Assembly: GCA_017993615.1 (NCBI GenBank)
Contig: JAGOMJ010000008.1
Coordinates: 10,455-62,842 of the forward strand
Length of the DNA: 52,388 nt
Origin: Smithella sp.
Lineage (GTDB): Bacteria > Desulfobacterota > Syntrophia > Syntrophales > Smithellaceae
Direction: 5' to 3'
Position numbers and translations under genes: made by a program. Each line of letters opens with the position of its first letter. Within the stretch, counting starts at the first letter, position 1. The notes under the pieces are model-generated. The model saw nothing but the letters and a program-made list of their open reading frames with translations. It did not search any database and was not told where the DNA came from. Of this stretch, positions 43,961 to 52,388 are shown in pieces.

Positions 43961-46900
43961 CTAAAGGGTTGTCCGATGGTCCGTCTCGTCCTGATTCCGG
44001 AATCGCATCACGTTCAGCATGAATATCTCCAGTTTGCTGATCACATTGGGCGGAAAAAGATTCCCGTCGATTTCAATGGAGATGGCCGGATATTTTCTTT
44101 CCCTGGCCCAGGGGGTCAGGACGCCCTCGATCACCCGGCCGATCAGGCAGGCAAACGGGGAGATGTTGACGATGCCGGCATAACCGTCCATCATGGCGGT
44201 GGCTGCGACACCGCTGGAGATGCTGATTTCGGAATACAGTTCGTTGTTGACGAAATGCTTTTCAGTGTTTTCCATAATTTCATCCATGTTGTGCGGAGCG
44301 TGCGGAACCAGGCCGGTTGTCGAAAGAATGTCGCGGATGTTTTTCTCCACTTTCTTTTTATAGACGTGCTCGATTTTCCATTTGACGATATCGGAAAATT
44401 CCGCAGCCAGAAACTTTTTGTACCAGGGAACGAGTTTGAGACGTTTTTGCAGTTCGTGACGGCGGACGAAATCACAATAGTAAACCCACTCGGCAACATT
44501 GGAGACCTTGCCGATAATACCGCGCCGGCTGAAATGCCTGATCAGTTCATCTACTGCAAAATCATCGCGCCTGACGTAAATCTCTCCGACAATCAATACT
44601 TTCGGGCAGTCATCGATTTTTTTCTTTAAGGGGATTTTGGCGATCGAAGAGGATATCTCCTTCAGAACGGGAAGCGATTGCGTGACATCTTTTTCCGCAA
44701 CGTCGATCAGTTTTTGCCAGATGATATTGTAATCGGAAACGGCCTTGACCGGATCCGCCGCACAGGTGCGCAACGAAGTTTCAATATCCTTCATATAATC
44801 GCCGATGAGTACGGCCCACCAGGCATATTTGGAAAATTCCGTTCCCAGCTCGTTATAAGAATTGTCGGCGTCCAGCGTGAAAACCACGACATTTTCCAGA
44901 CGCAGATCTTTGAAAAGATTTTCATAGAAAACAAAATACTGGCCGGTTCGGCAGGGACCGGTTGTGGTTGGCACGAACAGAATGTAAATTTCGTCTTTGC
45001 GGTATTTTTCCGACGATAGATATTTCAACGTACTGCCCAGAACGAGATGAGAGGGCAGGCATTCCTTGCCGGAGGCGTGATTGCGTGCCATTTGCAGCGT
45101 ATAGATATCCGGCACGGGCATGGTTTCCGCATGAATACCCAGCCCGCGGATCGTGGCGGCCAGCACTTCCACCGACAGTCTTCCCATGTTGGATAAAAGC
45201 AGCTTGACGCGGGGATTGTTTTTGATGGGAATCTTTTCGCCGGTGAGGGTGTTTCGGATATGAATGTCTTCGCCGGAAGTGTTGATAAACCTTAGACCGT
45301 TATCATACCGGCTTTCTCTGATGTCGCTGATTTTGGAACGGTAACCTTCGATGATGTCCAGAAAGGCCTCGATACGCGTATCCACGCCGGCATCGGCCGT
45401 GTGGGAATCCAGCTCCAGAACCAGAAAGGGTTTCATCCCCATTATCCACTTCAGATAGTGAAGCATGAAGGAATCGGGAGCGCAGGAAAAATTGGAGATG
45501 TATGTTACAAAGATATTGTCTTCGTTTTTCAAAAGCGCGGCAGCTTTCATGTCCTGCTGACCGTAGTACCAGTACATATTGGGATAAATCCCCTGATCCT
45601 CAAATGGCAGGATGTCAAAAGGAACGACGGTGAAGCCGCGGGAGGTGTATTTTCGCGGAATACCCATGTTCGCATCGGGTGTAAACGCGTTGTAGGGCCG
45701 CCCCAGAACGGCAATAACGGGTCTTTGGGATTTGCGGGAATTTTCAATTGCTATTTTACCCAGTTCGGCGAATTTCCTAAAGCATTCCATTTGCTTTTCC
45801 AGGGCAACGGAAAAAGCCAGGCGGGCGTCCTCCTGATCAAAACCGAGCCGGACAGCCATGGCGATAAACGATTCGGAGGCTTTCTGTGTCCCGTACATAA
45901 AACTGACAACGGGAGCGAGGTATTTCCCCTCCGGAATTTCTGGAAAGGCTTTTTTAATATAGTAAGGCAAACTCTGCGTGATCGGACAGAAACAGGCCGG
46001 TGTATTGCTTTCATAGCTTTCCATATCGCGGAAATGCGGCAGAAAAATATAATCCACGTTGCGGTTGAAAATATCCTGAACGGCACCGTGGGCAATTTCC
46101 GCCGGAAAACAGTACGTGCTTTCCACCCGGGCAACGCCCTCGTGTGTGATGTCGCTGGACAGGACGGTTTCCACACCGAGCGTATGGAAAAACCAAGCGT
46201 AAAGCGGCCAGTGCGAATAGACGGAAAAGCATTTCGGAATGCCGACGACGAAATCCTTTTTTCTGATCAGGTCGGCCGGTCGGGGAGCGCATTGATTAAA
46301 GAGTAGGTCGTTGCGCTGTTCGATATAATCGACAACATCGCTTTCATCGAAACTTTTTTTCTTCCTGATGTTGGCGTATTTGTTACAACGGCCGCCGAAC
46401 ATATATTTGCGGCCGTTGACATTCAGTACGCGTATCGGGCAGAAGTTATCGCAGGCGCTGCACTGAAATTCCTTTTCATGGAGAATCTCGGTCGACAGAA
46501 TCTTTTCAATATCGTAATCTCTTCTGCTGAGAAATCCCTCATGCAGTTTCTGTCGGGCAAGAATGCCGACGCCGAAGCAACCCATCAGTTCCGGATCGGG
46601 AGGCACCAGAATATTCTTGTCCAGAAGCATGGCGAAAGCCAGAGGAACCGCCTTGTTCTTGGCGACGCCTCCCTGCAGGACGATGTTTTGGCCGACGGTT
46701 CTGTTGCCCACAACGCGGTTGAGATAATTGGATACGATGGAGGTAACGATACCCGCCGTAATGTCTTCACGCGACGCGCCCTGCTGAATGGCTTTCCGGA
46801 CATCCGAATTGATGAAAGCGGAACAGTGCTCCCCGAACTTCAGGGGTTCCGACGCGCCAAGCGCGATATCGCCGATTTCCCAGGCATGATGAATGTTCAG

Positions 46901-48229
46901 ATCGCCCTGCGCGGATTCTTCAAGAAAGGAACCGGTTCCGGCGGAACAGGCTTCATTCATTGCATAGTCAATCGGCACCTTGTTTTTCAGATAAACGTAC
47001 TTGGCATCCTGTCCGCCGATTTCAAAGATGGTGTCGATGTCTTCCTGATAAAACGTCGTTCCCACCGCATGAGCAATGATTTCATTATACACGCCGGGCG
47101 TTTCCAGAAAAACGCCCAGCAGTTCTCTGGAGGATCCGGTGGTGGCGGCCAGGGTTATTTTAATTGCTCGGTCGCCGATATCCTCCCGGATCTGCTTTTG
47201 CATCTCCAAGAAGCAATTTTTCAGGGCTTTGACCGGATCTCCATGCGTGCGTCCGTAAAAGGAGGCCGTAATCTCGGAGGTTTCCATATCAATAAGACAG
47301 GCTTTGGTGGTGGTTGACCCTCCGTCGACCCCGAGAATATATTCCCTTCCCGCAATGACTTTTGATTTTTTGGATGGAAGATAATGAACTTTCCCCTCGG
47401 CCGTTTTCAAGCTTTTGAATCTCTTGAACTGGACCATATGGGTTTTGAAAAGATCGTTCAAGGCGGGCAGGGGAGTGCCCATCGAGCCGGCCAGCAGGGC
47501 GGCGCCGTAGGCTTCAAAGTAAACAGCCTGATCGGGGACGATAAAATCATTTTCCGGCATGCGTTGGCGGATGAAGCGGATCAGATGCGGGTTCCTGGTG
47601 ACGCCCCCGACCAACAGAACTTTTTTGCCGGCTATTTTTGCTTTTTTAATGAAATCGATGACCTTGGTTGCCATGACATCGCTCAACGAAAGCACGATGT
47701 CGCCCGTGCTGGCCTCCCCCTTGTTCAGACGGTGGGTACAGTCGCTTTTCATGAAGACAGAACAGCGGGAGGACAGTTTCAGAATCCGGCTTTCTTCAGG
47801 AATGGAATGAATATCGTTGAGATGCATGTTCATCCGGCCGAGCTGCTGTTTGAAAAACTCGCCCGTGCCCGAAGCGCATTTGTTTCCGGAAAAGCTTGTG
47901 ATGATTTGCTGATTTTCATCAATGCTGTAAACGACAAGATCTTCGCCGCCCAGAGAAACCAGCGCGTTAACGTTGCCGTTTAAATGCCGGAGCGCTTCTT
48001 CAATGCAAAGCGGCTCGATGACGCTGTTGACATTTAAAAGATTTCTCCCTTCCGTGCCCGTGGCCAGGGTTAATACGCCGGGCGGGAAGCTTCGCTCGGA
48101 CAACGTTTTTTCCAGAGCGTGAACAAAGTTTCCTTCATGGGGTTCGACTTTTTGCCAGACAATCCGATCATCCTCAAGCAAGATGAGCTTGATACTGGAC
48201 GATCCTATGTTAATTCCCAAAGTCTGCAT
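43961..48229 (-). CDS. Giant acyl-CoA dehydratase/benzoyl-CoA reductase-type activase (two ASKHA domains, DUF2229, HgdB-like)
   Basis: A 1422-residue fusion. Two BadF/HgdC-type ASKHA ATPase domains cover about 1-275 and 295-565 (GSSSIKL; GVDGGSTTTKA). Their iron-sulfur cysteines are in KCASGTGEFF (C118) and EACSAGTGSFL (C428). A cysteine cluster follows (C590, C593, C597, C615). A DUF2229-like region starts near 650 (VVGIPKCFSVYSHWPLYAWFF), and an HgdB/dehydratase-like part covers about 1000-1400. Classical activators use ATP to push a low-potential electron into 2-hydroxyacyl-CoA dehydratases or benzoyl-CoA reductases. The giant version is widespread in anaerobes but its own substrate is not established. 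No separate dehydratase genes are adjacent. Confidence 0.9.
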   Translation of the reverse strand: MQTLGINIGSSSIKLILLEDDRIVWQKVEPHEGNFVHALEKTLSERSFPPGVLTLATGTEGRNLLNVNSVIEPLCIEEALRHLNGNVNALVSLGGEDLVVYSIDENQQIITSFSGNKCASGTGEFFKQQLGRMNMHLNDIHSIPEESRILKLSSRCSVFMKSDCTHRLNKGEASTGDIVLSLSDVMATKVIDFIKKAKIAGKKVLLVGGVTRNPHLIRFIRQRMPENDFIVPDQAVYFEAYGAALLAGSMGTPLPALNDLFKTHMVQFKRFKSLKTAEGKVHYLPSKKSKVIAGREYILGVDGGSTTTKACLIDMETSEITASFYGRTHGDPVKALKNCFLEMQKQIREDIGDRAIKITLAATTGSSRELLGVFLETPGVYNEIIAHAVGTTFYQEDIDTIFEIGGQDAKYVYLKNKVPIDYAMNEACSAGTGSFLEESAQGDLNIHHAWEIGDIALGASEPLKFGEHCSAFINSDVRKAIQQGASREDITAGIVTSIVSNYLNRVVGNRTVGQNIVLQGGVAKNKAVPLAFAMLLDKNILVPPDPELMGCFGVGILARQKLHEGFLSRRDYDIEKILSTEILHEKEFQCSACDNFCPIRVLNVNGRKYMFGGRCNKYANIRKKKSFDESDVVDYIEQRNDLLFNQCAPRPADLIRKKDFVVGIPKCFSVYSHWPLYAWFFHTLGVETVLSSDITHEGVARVESTYCFPAEIAHGAVQDIFNRNVDYIFLPHFRDMESYESNTPACFCPITQSLPYYIKKAFPEIPEGKYLAPVVSFMYGTQKASESFIAMAVRLGFDQEDARLAFSVALEKQMECFRKFAELGKIAIENSRKSQRPVIAVLGRPYNAFTPDANMGIPRKYTSRGFTVVPFDILPFEDQGIYPNMYWYYGQQDMKAAALLKNEDNIFVTYISNFSCAPDSFMLHYLKWIMGMKPFLVLELDSHTADAGVDTRIEAFLDIIEGYRSKISDIRESRYDNGLRFINTSGEDIHIRNTLTGEKIPIKNNPRVKLLLSNMGRLSVEVLAATIRGLGIHAETMPVPDIYTLQMARNHASGKECLPSHLVLGSTLKYLSSEKYRKDEIYILFVPTTTGPCRTGQYFVFYENLFKDLRLENVVVFTLDADNSYNELGTEFSKYAWWAVLIGDYMKDIETSLRTCAADPVKAVSDYNIIWQKLIDVAEKDVTQSLPVLKEISSSIAKIPLKKKIDDCPKVLIVGEIYVRRDDFAVDELIRHFSRRGIIGKVSNVAEWVYYCDFVRRHELQKRLKLVPWYKKFLAAEFSDIVKWKIEHVYKKKVEKNIRDILSTTGLVPHAPHNMDEIMENTEKHFVNNELYSEISISSGVAATAMMDGYAGIVNISPFACLIGRVIEGVLTPWARERKYPAISIEIDGNLFPPNVISKLEIFMLNVMRFRNQDETDHRTTL

Positions 48230-48401
48230 GAGCTCTCATCAATCATTTTTCAGGTGTGTTTAGTTTATTTCTTTTAAATATTACGCCACAATCAAATCGT
48301 CAAGTTTTAGATGAAAAAAAGAGTCTAAAAAAAACAATCTTTTTTAATATCAACAATATGGGATTTTCCGATCCCGGACGTGAAAGCGTGTAGAAAAAGA
48401 C

Positions 48402-48435
48402 GGCGGGAAATCATTATTTAAAATGATTTCCCGCC
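48402..48435 (-). terminator. Rho-independent terminator of the atpZIB operon
   Basis: GGCGGGAAATCATT (48402-48415) and AATGATTTCCCGCC (48422-48435) form a perfect 14-bp stem. Read on the minus strand it lies about 28 bases after the atpB stop and is followed by GTCTTTTTC. The rest of the gap 48230-48401 is AT-rich leader of the activase gene; TTGACG at about 48292 on the minus strand may be part of its promoter but no good -10 box accompanies it. Confidence 0.85.
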
Positions 48436-48462
48436 ACCGGTGAGCAATGATTTCTAATTTTT

Positions 48463-49134
48463 TTAATGGCCTTCTTCCATAGCCCCGGCAATATACATCA
48501 TGGCCAGAAGCATGAAAACGAGCGTCTGTACAACGGATGTAAAAACCATTAACACAAACACGGGAAGAGGAACGAACCAGGGAACCAGAAAGAGAACGAC
48601 CAGAAGGACAATGTCTTCACCCTTGATATTTCCGAAAAGACGGAAAGTAAGGGAAAGCGGTCGCGAAATGTGGCTGATGATTTCGATCGGCAGCATTAAG
48701 GGGGTCAGCCACCATACCGGCCCCATGAATTGTTTGAAATATTTTAAGCCGTGTTCCTTGATGCCCACAACATGGGTGGAAAGAAAGACAATCAAAGCCA
48801 TCGCCGCATTGGTGTTGATATTGGATGTCGGAGATTCAAATCCGGGAACGATTCCGATGAGGTTCGACACAAGAATAAAGAGCCCCAGAGTGGAGATCAA
48901 AGCAAAAAACTTTCTTCCATTGTGTCCCATGATTTCATTCAGCAGACCATCGAATCCGCCGATAATGACTTCCATGACGTTTTGAGTTTTTCCGGGATAA
49001 ACTTCTGTACGTCTGGTGGCCAAAAAGGAAAAAAAAGCTAAAAGAGCCATTACAAACAATGTGTTAAAGACAATCGTCATGTCAATACCCACATCTTTCA
49101 GCCATTGCGTGTGAAAAAATATTAAGGGTTCCAT
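48463..49134 (-). CDS. atpB: F-type ATP synthase F0 subunit a
   Basis: AtpB forms the ion half-channels next to the c-ring in the inner membrane. The protein has 223 residues and five to six membrane segments. The essential arginine is R165 in SLTFRLFGN, and the preceding SHISRPLS is typical of the family. The last segment ends [13 protein letters not shown]. atpI and atpZ lie upstream in the same operon. A terminator follows directly, so subunit c (atpE), which usually comes next, is not here. Whether the enzyme uses protons or sodium cannot be judged without subunit c. Confidence 0.95.
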   Translation of the reverse strand: MEPLIFFHTQWLKDVGIDMTIVFNTLFVMALLAFFSFLATRRTEVYPGKTQNVMEVIIGGFDGLLNEIMGHNGRKFFALISTLGLFILVSNLIGIVPGFESPTSNINTNAAMALIVFLSTHVVGIKEHGLKYFKQFMGPVWWLTPLMLPIEIISHISRPLSLTFRLFGNIKGEDIVLLVVLFLVPWFVPLPVFVLMVFTSVVQTLVFMLLAMMYIAGAMEEGH

Positions 49135-49140
49135 CTATTT

Positions 49141-49536
49141 TTATACAACCTCCTCAATAAAGTTTTTTTTTGCCAGGGCGATAATCATCGTTGCCAGAAT
49201 ATTGATTATCACAACGGAAAGTCCGATAAGCAGTCCAATGATGTCAACGACATTATTGGCGATTAAAAGATACAGCACAACGGCCATGATGGCCAGGCGG
49301 ATGTAATATTTTACCATCACAGTGCCTTTGGGATTCCCTTGCAGGTTTTGAAAAATACCGCGTAACCCCCGGGCCATCCAATGAAAATTGACAATACTGA
49401 CAAAACCGCCGAGCAATATGCCGAGAGAAAATTTTAACGGAGCTAAAAACAGGGATGGGATGAAAATAACGGCCAGAATGATCCAGTTGGTGATTTCAAT
49501 CCTTTTTTGGAGCGGGTCTTTGACGATGAGGTTCAC
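49141..49536 (-). CDS. atpI: ATP synthase subunit I (GTG start)
   Basis: A 131-residue membrane protein with about four hydrophobic segments, of the AtpI family thought to help c-ring assembly or magnesium handling. The segment KFSLGILLGGFVSIVNFHWMA is typical (quoted part 20 residues or fewer around GILLGGFVS). It begins at GTG 49536 inside the end of atpZ (41-base overlap) and ends six bases before atpB, which indicates tight coupling. Confidence 0.88.
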   Translation of the reverse strand: MNLIVKDPLQKRIEITNWIILAVIFIPSLFLAPLKFSLGILLGGFVSIVNFHWMARGLRGIFQNLQGNPKGTVMVKYYIRLAIMAVVLYLLIANNVVDIIGLLIGLSVVIINILATMIIALAKKNFIEEVV

Positions 49537-49780
49537 TTTTTAAACTCTTTATAATGGTTTCTTCATCCGTAAAATTCTTTTGAACTAAAACATATAAATT
49601 ACGAAATCCGGCCGCTAACCCTATGAATAAAAAAACAACCGTAAAAACATGACCGGAATCGAATTTTTTGTCCAAATACGACCCCAGCAGAAGACAACCG
49701 AAAACTGCCAGAATCATGGCAATGCCGATGCTGCTGGCAAAAGCCATTTGCATCGCATACTTTCGCGTTTCTTTATCCAT
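49496..49780 (-). CDS. atpZ: AtpZ/AtpI-family membrane protein
   Basis: A 94-residue protein with two membrane segments (about 13-34 and 44-65) and a charged C-terminal tail. The spacing GCLLLGSYLDKKF and LFIGLAAGFRNLY fits the AtpZ family, whose members with AtpI form calcium/magnesium channels or assist F0 assembly. AAGGAG lies about ten bases before the ATG. It is the first gene of the small operon atpZ-atpI-atpB. Confidence 0.87.
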   Translation of the reverse strand: MDKETRKYAMQMAFASSIGIAMILAVFGCLLLGSYLDKKFDSGHVFTVVFLFIGLAAGFRNLYVLVQKNFTDEETIIKSLKSEPHRQRPAPKKD

Positions 49781-49822
49781 TCGCTGATTGGCTCCTTAGC
49801 ACCTGCGGCCATTAAAGTCAAT

Positions 49823-49849
49823 AAAAAAATGACCGGCGTTCATTTTTTT
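49823..49849. terminator. Bidirectional-looking terminator at the end of fcl
   Basis: AAAAAAATGA (49823-49832) and TCATTTTTTT (49840-49849) form a perfect stem around CCGGCGT. On the minus strand it directly includes the fcl stop codon and ends in seven T. It separates fcl from atpZ. Confidence 0.65.
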
Positions 49850-50784
49850 AACAGATGACGATTTTTCTTATACCAATCAATCGTCTTGGTGAGTCCCGTC
49901 CGAATATCTGTTTTGGCAATAAATCCGAATTCTTTCAATGCTTTGGATGTGTCCAGCATACGCTTAGGCTGTCCATCGGGCTTGGAGGAATCCCACACAA
50001 TCCGGCCGGAAAATCCGGTCAATTCGGCAATCAGAGTTGTCAGATCTTTTATGGAAATTTCAAACCCCGATCCGAGATTGACAGGGTCGCTTTTGTCGTA
50101 CAGTAACGTCGCCAGATAAATGGCTTCTGCGGCATCCTCCACATAGAAGAATTCCCGGGTGGCCGAGCCTGTGCCCCACACCTCCAGCTGATCGGATTGA
50201 CGATCGATGGCTTCAAAGCATTTTTTGATTAATGAGGGAATGACATGCGACGAACGGGAATCAAAATTATCTCCCGGCCCATACAGATTGACCGGAAGCA
50301 AAAATACCGAGTTAAACCCGTATTGTTGCCGGTAAGCCTGCGATTGCACCAGCATCATTTTTTTGGCAAGTCCATAGGGGGCGTTGGTTTCTTCCGGATA
50401 GCCGTTCCAGATGTCTTCCTCGCGGAAAGGCGTCGGGGTAAACTTGGGGTAGGCGCAAACGGTTCCCAGGGCGACAAATTTTTCAATTTTTCTAATGTGT
50501 GCTTCGTGGAGCAACTGCGCTCCCATGATTAAATTATCATAAAAAAGTTCCGCCGGTTTTTCCTGATTGAACCCGATGCCTCCCACTTTGGCAGCAAGAT
50601 GAATGACGACATCCGGCTTCGTTTCCTCATACATTCTCCGGATCGCGTTAATGTCCGTCAGGTTATATTCCGGAAGGTCGGCTATTTCGATATTCCGGCA
50701 GCCTTTGCTTTTGAATTTTTTCAGCAGATGCGTTCCCAGAAATCCCCTGGCGCCGGTGATGGTAATCCGTTTTTGAGGTAGCAT
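49840..50784 (-). CDS. fcl: GDP-L-fucose synthase
   Basis: Fcl (WcaG) epimerises and reduces GDP-4-keto-6-deoxymannose to GDP-L-fucose. It is an extended SDR of 314 residues with TGARGFLG at the N-terminus, the active-site region LGTVCAYPK, and Y-x3-K in [17 protein letters not shown] and [10 protein letters not shown] are family-typical. The frame is open upstream to 50862 within gmd; ATG 50784, with TTAAGG upstream and ten bases after the gmd stop, is the sensible start. It works directly after gmd. Confidence 0.93.
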   Translation of the reverse strand: MLPQKRITITGARGFLGTHLLKKFKSKGCRNIEIADLPEYNLTDINAIRRMYEETKPDVVIHLAAKVGGIGFNQEKPAELFYDNLIMGAQLLHEAHIRKIEKFVALGTVCAYPKFTPTPFREEDIWNGYPEETNAPYGLAKKMMLVQSQAYRQQYGFNSVFLLPVNLYGPGDNFDSRSSHVIPSLIKKCFEAIDRQSDQLEVWGTGSATREFFYVEDAAEAIYLATLLYDKSDPVNLGSGFEISIKDLTTLIAELTGFSGRIVWDSSKPDGQPKRMLDTSKALKEFGFIAKTDIRTGLTKTIDWYKKNRHLLKK

Positions 50785-50794
50785 TGGCAAAGCC

Positions 50795-51826
50795 TTAATG
50801 GTTGAAATTTTGATTATTGGAAACGAAACCCGCATCCAGGAGCGTTTTTTCTTTTTGGGCAAGCTCCATGTCTGATGCGATCATCATATCGACAAGGTTC
50901 TCGAAGGACACCCGGGGTTGCCAGTTCAATATTTTTTTTGCTTTTGTCGAATCGCCCAGCAGAGCGTCGACCTCTGTAGGACGGAAGTACCGTTTATCGA
51001 TTTCCACATAACGTTTGTAATCCAGATCAAGTTTTTGAAAAACCATTTCTGCGAATTCCCGGACGGAATGGGTCTCTCCGGTGGCAATGACAAAGTCGTC
51101 CGGCGTGTTCTGCTGCAGCATCAGCCACATTGCTTCCACATAATCCCCGGCAAATCCCCAGTCCCGTTTGGCTTCGAGATTTCCCAGATACAACTTGTCC
51201 TTGAGACCGAGTTTGATCTGGGTTGCCGCACGGGTGATTTTTCTGGTCACGAATGTTTCGCCGCGCCGGGGAGATTCATGATTGAAAAGAATTCCGTTGG
51301 CCGCAAAAATGCCGTAGGCATCCCGATAATTCTGCGTGATGTAATAGGAATAAACCTTGGCGGCCGCATACGGACTGCGGGGCTGGAAAACGGTTTTTTC
51401 ATGCTGCGGCGGCGGTGCGGCCCCGAACATTTCGCTTGATGACGCCTGGTAGAATTTTGTCGTAATGCCCGTTTTGCGGATTGCTTCAAGAATTCTCAGA
51501 GTTCCCAGCGCGGTGACGTCGCCGGTGTACTCGGGCATGTCGAAGCTCACGCGCACATGACTCTGTGCGCCCAGATTGTAAATTTCATCGGGTTTGACGG
51601 AATGGAGCAAATCCATCAATTGCGCGGAGACGCTCAAATCCCCGTAGTGAAGAAACAATCGGGCCTCGGGATCGTGAAAATCATGGTAGAGGTGATCGAT
51701 GCGTTCGGTATTGAATGTGCTCGACCGTCGGATCAATCCGTGCACTTCGTATCCCTTGTGCAGTAAAAATTCCGCTAAATAAGAACCGTCTTGTCCGGTA
51801 ATGCCGGTCAGGAAAGCTTTTTTCAT
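50795..51826 (-). CDS. gmd: GDP-mannose 4,6-dehydratase
   Basis: Gmd converts GDP-D-mannose to GDP-4-keto-6-deoxymannose, the precursor of GDP-L-fucose and GDP-rhamnose. The NADP-binding motif [12 protein letters not shown], the segment [22 protein letters not shown] and PYAAAK are all as expected. The protein has 343 residues. GGAG lies five bases before the ATG. With fcl it forms a two-gene GDP-fucose operon, so fucose is probably part of a surface polysaccharide. Confidence 0.96.
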   Translation of the reverse strand: MKKAFLTGITGQDGSYLAEFLLHKGYEVHGLIRRSSTFNTERIDHLYHDFHDPEARLFLHYGDLSVSAQLMDLLHSVKPDEIYNLGAQSHVRVSFDMPEYTGDVTALGTLRILEAIRKTGITTKFYQASSSEMFGAAPPPQHEKTVFQPRSPYAAAKVYSYYITQNYRDAYGIFAANGILFNHESPRRGETFVTRKITRAATQIKLGLKDKLYLGNLEAKRDWGFAGDYVEAMWLMLQQNTPDDFVIATGETHSVREFAEMVFQKLDLDYKRYVEIDKRYFRPTEVDALLGDSTKAKKILNWQPRVSFENLVDMMIASDMELAQKEKTLLDAGFVSNNQNFNH

Positions 51827-51899
51827 CTGGACTCCTGAATCTTTGAAATTATTTTATGTCGCTTCATACCGGATTGAGGAATGCTTGTCAATGAAACGA

Positions 51900-52388
51900 T
51901 TAAAGATTTCTCAATGTTTTTGCGCAGGCCTGAAGGGTTTTCTGAAGATCTTTTTCGGTGTGGGCAAAAGACAGAAAGCCCGCCTCGTATTGAGAAGGCG
52001 CGAGCCAGATGCCGTTTTTCAACATGCCGCGAAAAAACCGGGCAAACATGTTTGTGTCGGATTTCAATGCCGTTTGAAGATCAACGACAGGGCCTTCCTG
52101 AAAAAAAACGGTGAACATCGAAAAAACACGGTTGATGCAGACAGGAATTCCTTTTTTGAAAAACATTTCATGCATGGCCCGGCAAAGCTGATCTGTCTTT
52201 TTATCCAGAGAGGCGAAGGATTTCTTTTTTGCCTTCAAAAGCTGAAGCGTTGTTAAACCGGCGATCATCGCCACAGGGTTGCCGGAAAGCGTTCCCGCCT
52301 GATAGACATCTCCGGTCGGCGCCAGCCGCTCCATGATTTTTTTACGTCCTCCGATCGCTCCGACGGGCAATCCGCCGCCGATGATTTT
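51900..52388 (-). CDS. hemL: Glutamate-1-semialdehyde 2,1-aminomutase, C-terminal part (truncated by the window)
   Basis: HemL makes 5-aminolevulinate for tetrapyrroles (haem, sirohaem, cobalamin) from glutamate-1-semialdehyde. About 162 C-terminal residues are present; the 5' part lies beyond the right edge. The last codon of the window encodes the lysine of KIIGGGLPVGAIGG, which by family alignment is the PLP Schiff-base residue. GDVYQAGTLSGNPVAM follows as in the family. Supply of tetrapyrrole fits the presence of a B12-dependent radical SAM enzyme in this window. The 73-base gap to gmd shows no clear terminator. Confidence 0.93.
   Translation of the reverse strand, partial: KIIGGGLPVGAIGGRKKIMERLAPTGDVYQAGTLSGNPVAMIAGLTTLQLLKAKKKSFASLDKKTDQLCRAMHEMFFKKGIPVCINRVFSMFTVFFQEGPVVDLQTALKSDTNMFARFFRGMLKNGIWLAPSQYEAGFLSFAHTEKDLQKTLQACAKTLRNL

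Noticed and set aside
45401..47317. Two long plus-strand frames (about 300 and 280 codons)
   Set aside because: Both are antisense to the giant activase, whose motifs continue through the region.
1..52388. CRISPR arrays, insertion sequences, prophage genes, attachment sites, rRNA
   Set aside because: I looked for regularly spaced direct repeats, transposase motifs and phage genes and saw none; XerC fits the housekeeping enzyme.

Overview
The window looks like a stretch of chromosome from a Gram-negative anaerobe. The best guess is a deltaproteobacterium (Desulfobacterota), perhaps close to the syntrophic Syntrophales. This placement is inferred from gene content, not from a marker search. 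The clues are an xerC-hslV-hslU-argB gene order, lipoprotein signal peptides, a carD-like regulator, ADP-forming acyl-CoA synthetases, a stand-alone acyl-CoA carboxyltransferase, a giant 2-hydroxyacyl-CoA dehydratase/benzoyl-CoA reductase-type activase, and a Cam-type gamma carbonic anhydrase. Coding density is high. I see no insertion sequence, prophage, CRISPR array or rRNA.

Layout. 1-3.2 kb: xerC and the HslVU protease, with short inverted repeats on both sides of xerC. 3.2-8.9 kb: argB-argD-argF-argG-argH, tightly packed, covering arginine synthesis from N-acetylglutamate onward except the ArgC and ArgJ/ArgE steps. 8.9-13.1 kb: an LptM-like/FN3-like lipoprotein, dapA-dapB (lysine/diaminopimelate), folK, a small YHS-type membrane protein, a transaldolase-like aldolase and pgsA. 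13.2-13.5 kb: a tRNA-Gly/tRNA-Cys pair with its own promoter and terminator. 13.6-18.0 kb: carD, a PIN/TRAM membrane protein, fused ispDF and gltX. 18.0-21.2 kb, minus strand: DUF2784 protein, membrane-anchored strictosidine-synthase-like protein and acyl-CoA carboxyltransferase.

21.3-31.2 kb is the most accessory-looking part. A GNAT acetyltransferase diverges from a 700-residue ADP-forming acyl-CoA synthetase, whose strong promoter carries two perfect palindromes. truA and rfbD follow. Then comes a group with no recognised pathway: a class I methyltransferase, an 87-residue unknown protein, a B12-binding radical SAM enzyme and a degenerate SGNH-hydrolase-like protein. A second acyl-CoA synthetase that lacks the ATP-grasp half converges on this group.

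31.3-42.6 kb, plus strand: mutL, miaA, a retropepsin-like protease, a TPR/SLH-like lipoprotein, valS, nadC, birA, coaX, coaE and the carbonic anhydrase. Three of these (birA, coaX, coaE) serve biotin and CoA chemistry, which suits the acyl-CoA enzymes nearby. 42.6-52.4 kb: a zinc-finger/J-domain protein on the plus strand, then on the minus strand mobA, the 1422-residue activase, atpZ-atpI-atpB without atpE, the GDP-fucose genes fcl and gmd, and the 3' part of hemL cut by the window edge.

Several start codons were moved from the longest reading frame on the basis of Shine-Dalgarno or promoter position. TTG or GTG starts are common here (argG, folK, mutL, gltX, atpI and others).
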